Source: Microcaldota archaeon
GTDB lineage: Archaea > Iainarchaeota > Iainarchaeia > JAADDC01
Reading direction: 5' to 3'
NCBI GenBank assembly: GCA_027074515.1
Contig: JALTCQ010000107.1
Location: forward strand, 1 to 5,969
Length of the DNA stretch: 5,969 nt
Shown: positions 5,464-5,969 of the stretch, piece after piece
Position numbering within the stretch: position 1 is the first letter of the stretch
Layout: each line of letters opens with the position of its first letter
Program-made: the position numbers and the translations under genes
The notes under the pieces: model-generated
Seen by the model: the letters and a program-made list of their open reading frames with translations, nothing else
Database searches by the model: none
Told to the model about the DNA's origin: nothing

Positions 5464-5969
5464 TCCAACGTAAGATGCTGAACCACCACGGCTGTTTTAC
5501 GGCCACACGCTCGCCCTGCACCTCTATTGTTGTCCGTACGGTTACAGGAATTACCCCGAGTATTTTTCCTCTCTGTATGGCATATATTTGCAGTAATCCA
5601 TTTTGTTCCCTTATTCTTTCCACGTGCGCGTCTTGCTTCACGTACTTCGAAACGATTGCAGCCACGTTGATCTCGGGTTCAATGCTCTTCGCCCGTGGCG
5701 GCGGAGGTAACGCGATATCACACCTCATCTTGATGTTATCTGCTCTTGCACGTTTCCATTCTTCTCGTATTTGCTCCATTTCGTTCTCGTCACAGCCTGT
5801 AATTTTGCATCCGTCGATTTTTGCGGATATCTTGGCAACCTCGGCCCTCAGTGCGCCACATCGCTCTGCCCTTTCGACGGCTGTCGCCGCGTTTTTTAGT
5901 GCCCCGAGCGGTATCACGCGTATCGTTACGTTCCTTCCAGTGGCGCCTGGTTTGATGGTTGCGATTATC
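5453..5969 (-). CDS. Unrecognised protein, C-terminal part (5' end beyond the window)
   Basis: The minus-strand frame stays open from the right window edge to a TGA at 5455-5453, giving 171 codons. I do not recognise a family. A GTG at 5917 could start a 154-residue protein, but the preceding in-frame codons (IKPGATGRNVTIRVIPLG) read like a natural beta-strand region with no stop, so this is more likely the end of a longer protein. Next comes a charged, Ala/Glu/Lys/Arg-rich helical section, possibly coiled coil, with four or five Cys including GCKITGC. A proline stretch LPPPPR follows, then an alternating strand-like region (VIPVTVRTTIEVQGERVAV). It finishes in an aromatic, hydrophobic tail, PWWFSILRWIIW, which could anchor to or insert in a membrane. 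The sequon NVT suggests, weakly, an extracellular part. It converges on and overlaps the HAD gene. That it is coding is likely but not certain. Confidence 0.65.
   Translation of the reverse strand, partial: IIATIKPGATGRNVTIRVIPLGALKNAATAVERAERCGALRAEVAKISAKIDGCKITGCDENEMEQIREEWKRARADNIKMRCDIALPPPPRAKSIEPEINVAAIVSKYVKQDAHVERIREQNGLLQIYAIQRGKILGVIPVTVRTTIEVQGERVAVKQPWWFSILRWIIW

Overview
The window looks archaeal. The main evidence is a secretion/pilus ATPase of the archaeal PilB/FlaI (GspE) type, followed by two separate GspF/FlaJ-like membrane platform proteins, and a cis-prenyltransferase whose DGNRRYAR motif is typical of archaeal family members. A TATA-like box and strong GGAGG-type ribosome binding sites add support. 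The lineage cannot be named from this sequence. A thermoplasmatal, methanogen-related or DPANN-type euryarchaeote are all possible; the base composition is roughly balanced to slightly GC-rich. Coding density is near total: no gene-free stretch exceeds about 60 bases, and I see no tRNA, rRNA, CRISPR array, insertion sequence or convincing terminator.

Layout, left to right: (1) minus strand, running off the left edge, the N-terminal part of a cis-prenyltransferase (uppS-like); (2) a very short divergent junction around 318-380 with one nearly palindromic TATA-like box; (3) a plus-strand operon of five tightly packed genes: ATPase, first platform protein, second platform protein, a small unrecognised protein, and a HAD-superfamily hydrolase. 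Neighbours overlap by 32, 1 to 4 and 20 bases, followed by a 10-base gap, and each downstream start has its own Shine-Dalgarno sequence; (4) minus strand, running off the right edge, the C-terminal part of an unrecognised protein whose last codons overlap the end of the HAD gene tail to tail.

The first three operon genes form the inner-membrane motor and platform of a type IV pilus-like or type II secretion-like machine: the ATPase supplies energy in the cytoplasm and the two membrane proteins form the platform. Pilins and a prepilin peptidase are not in the window, so the filament or substrate must be encoded elsewhere. The small protein and the HAD protein are coupled to this operon but their link to the machine is unknown. 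The divergent uppS would make the polyprenyl lipid used as a glycan carrier in archaeal N-glycosylation. A functional tie to pilus glycosylation is possible but is only inference. The least ordinary points are an apparent extra extracellular C-terminal domain on the second platform protein, a HAD protein with altered metal-binding acidic residues, and the unrecognised small protein in the motor operon.
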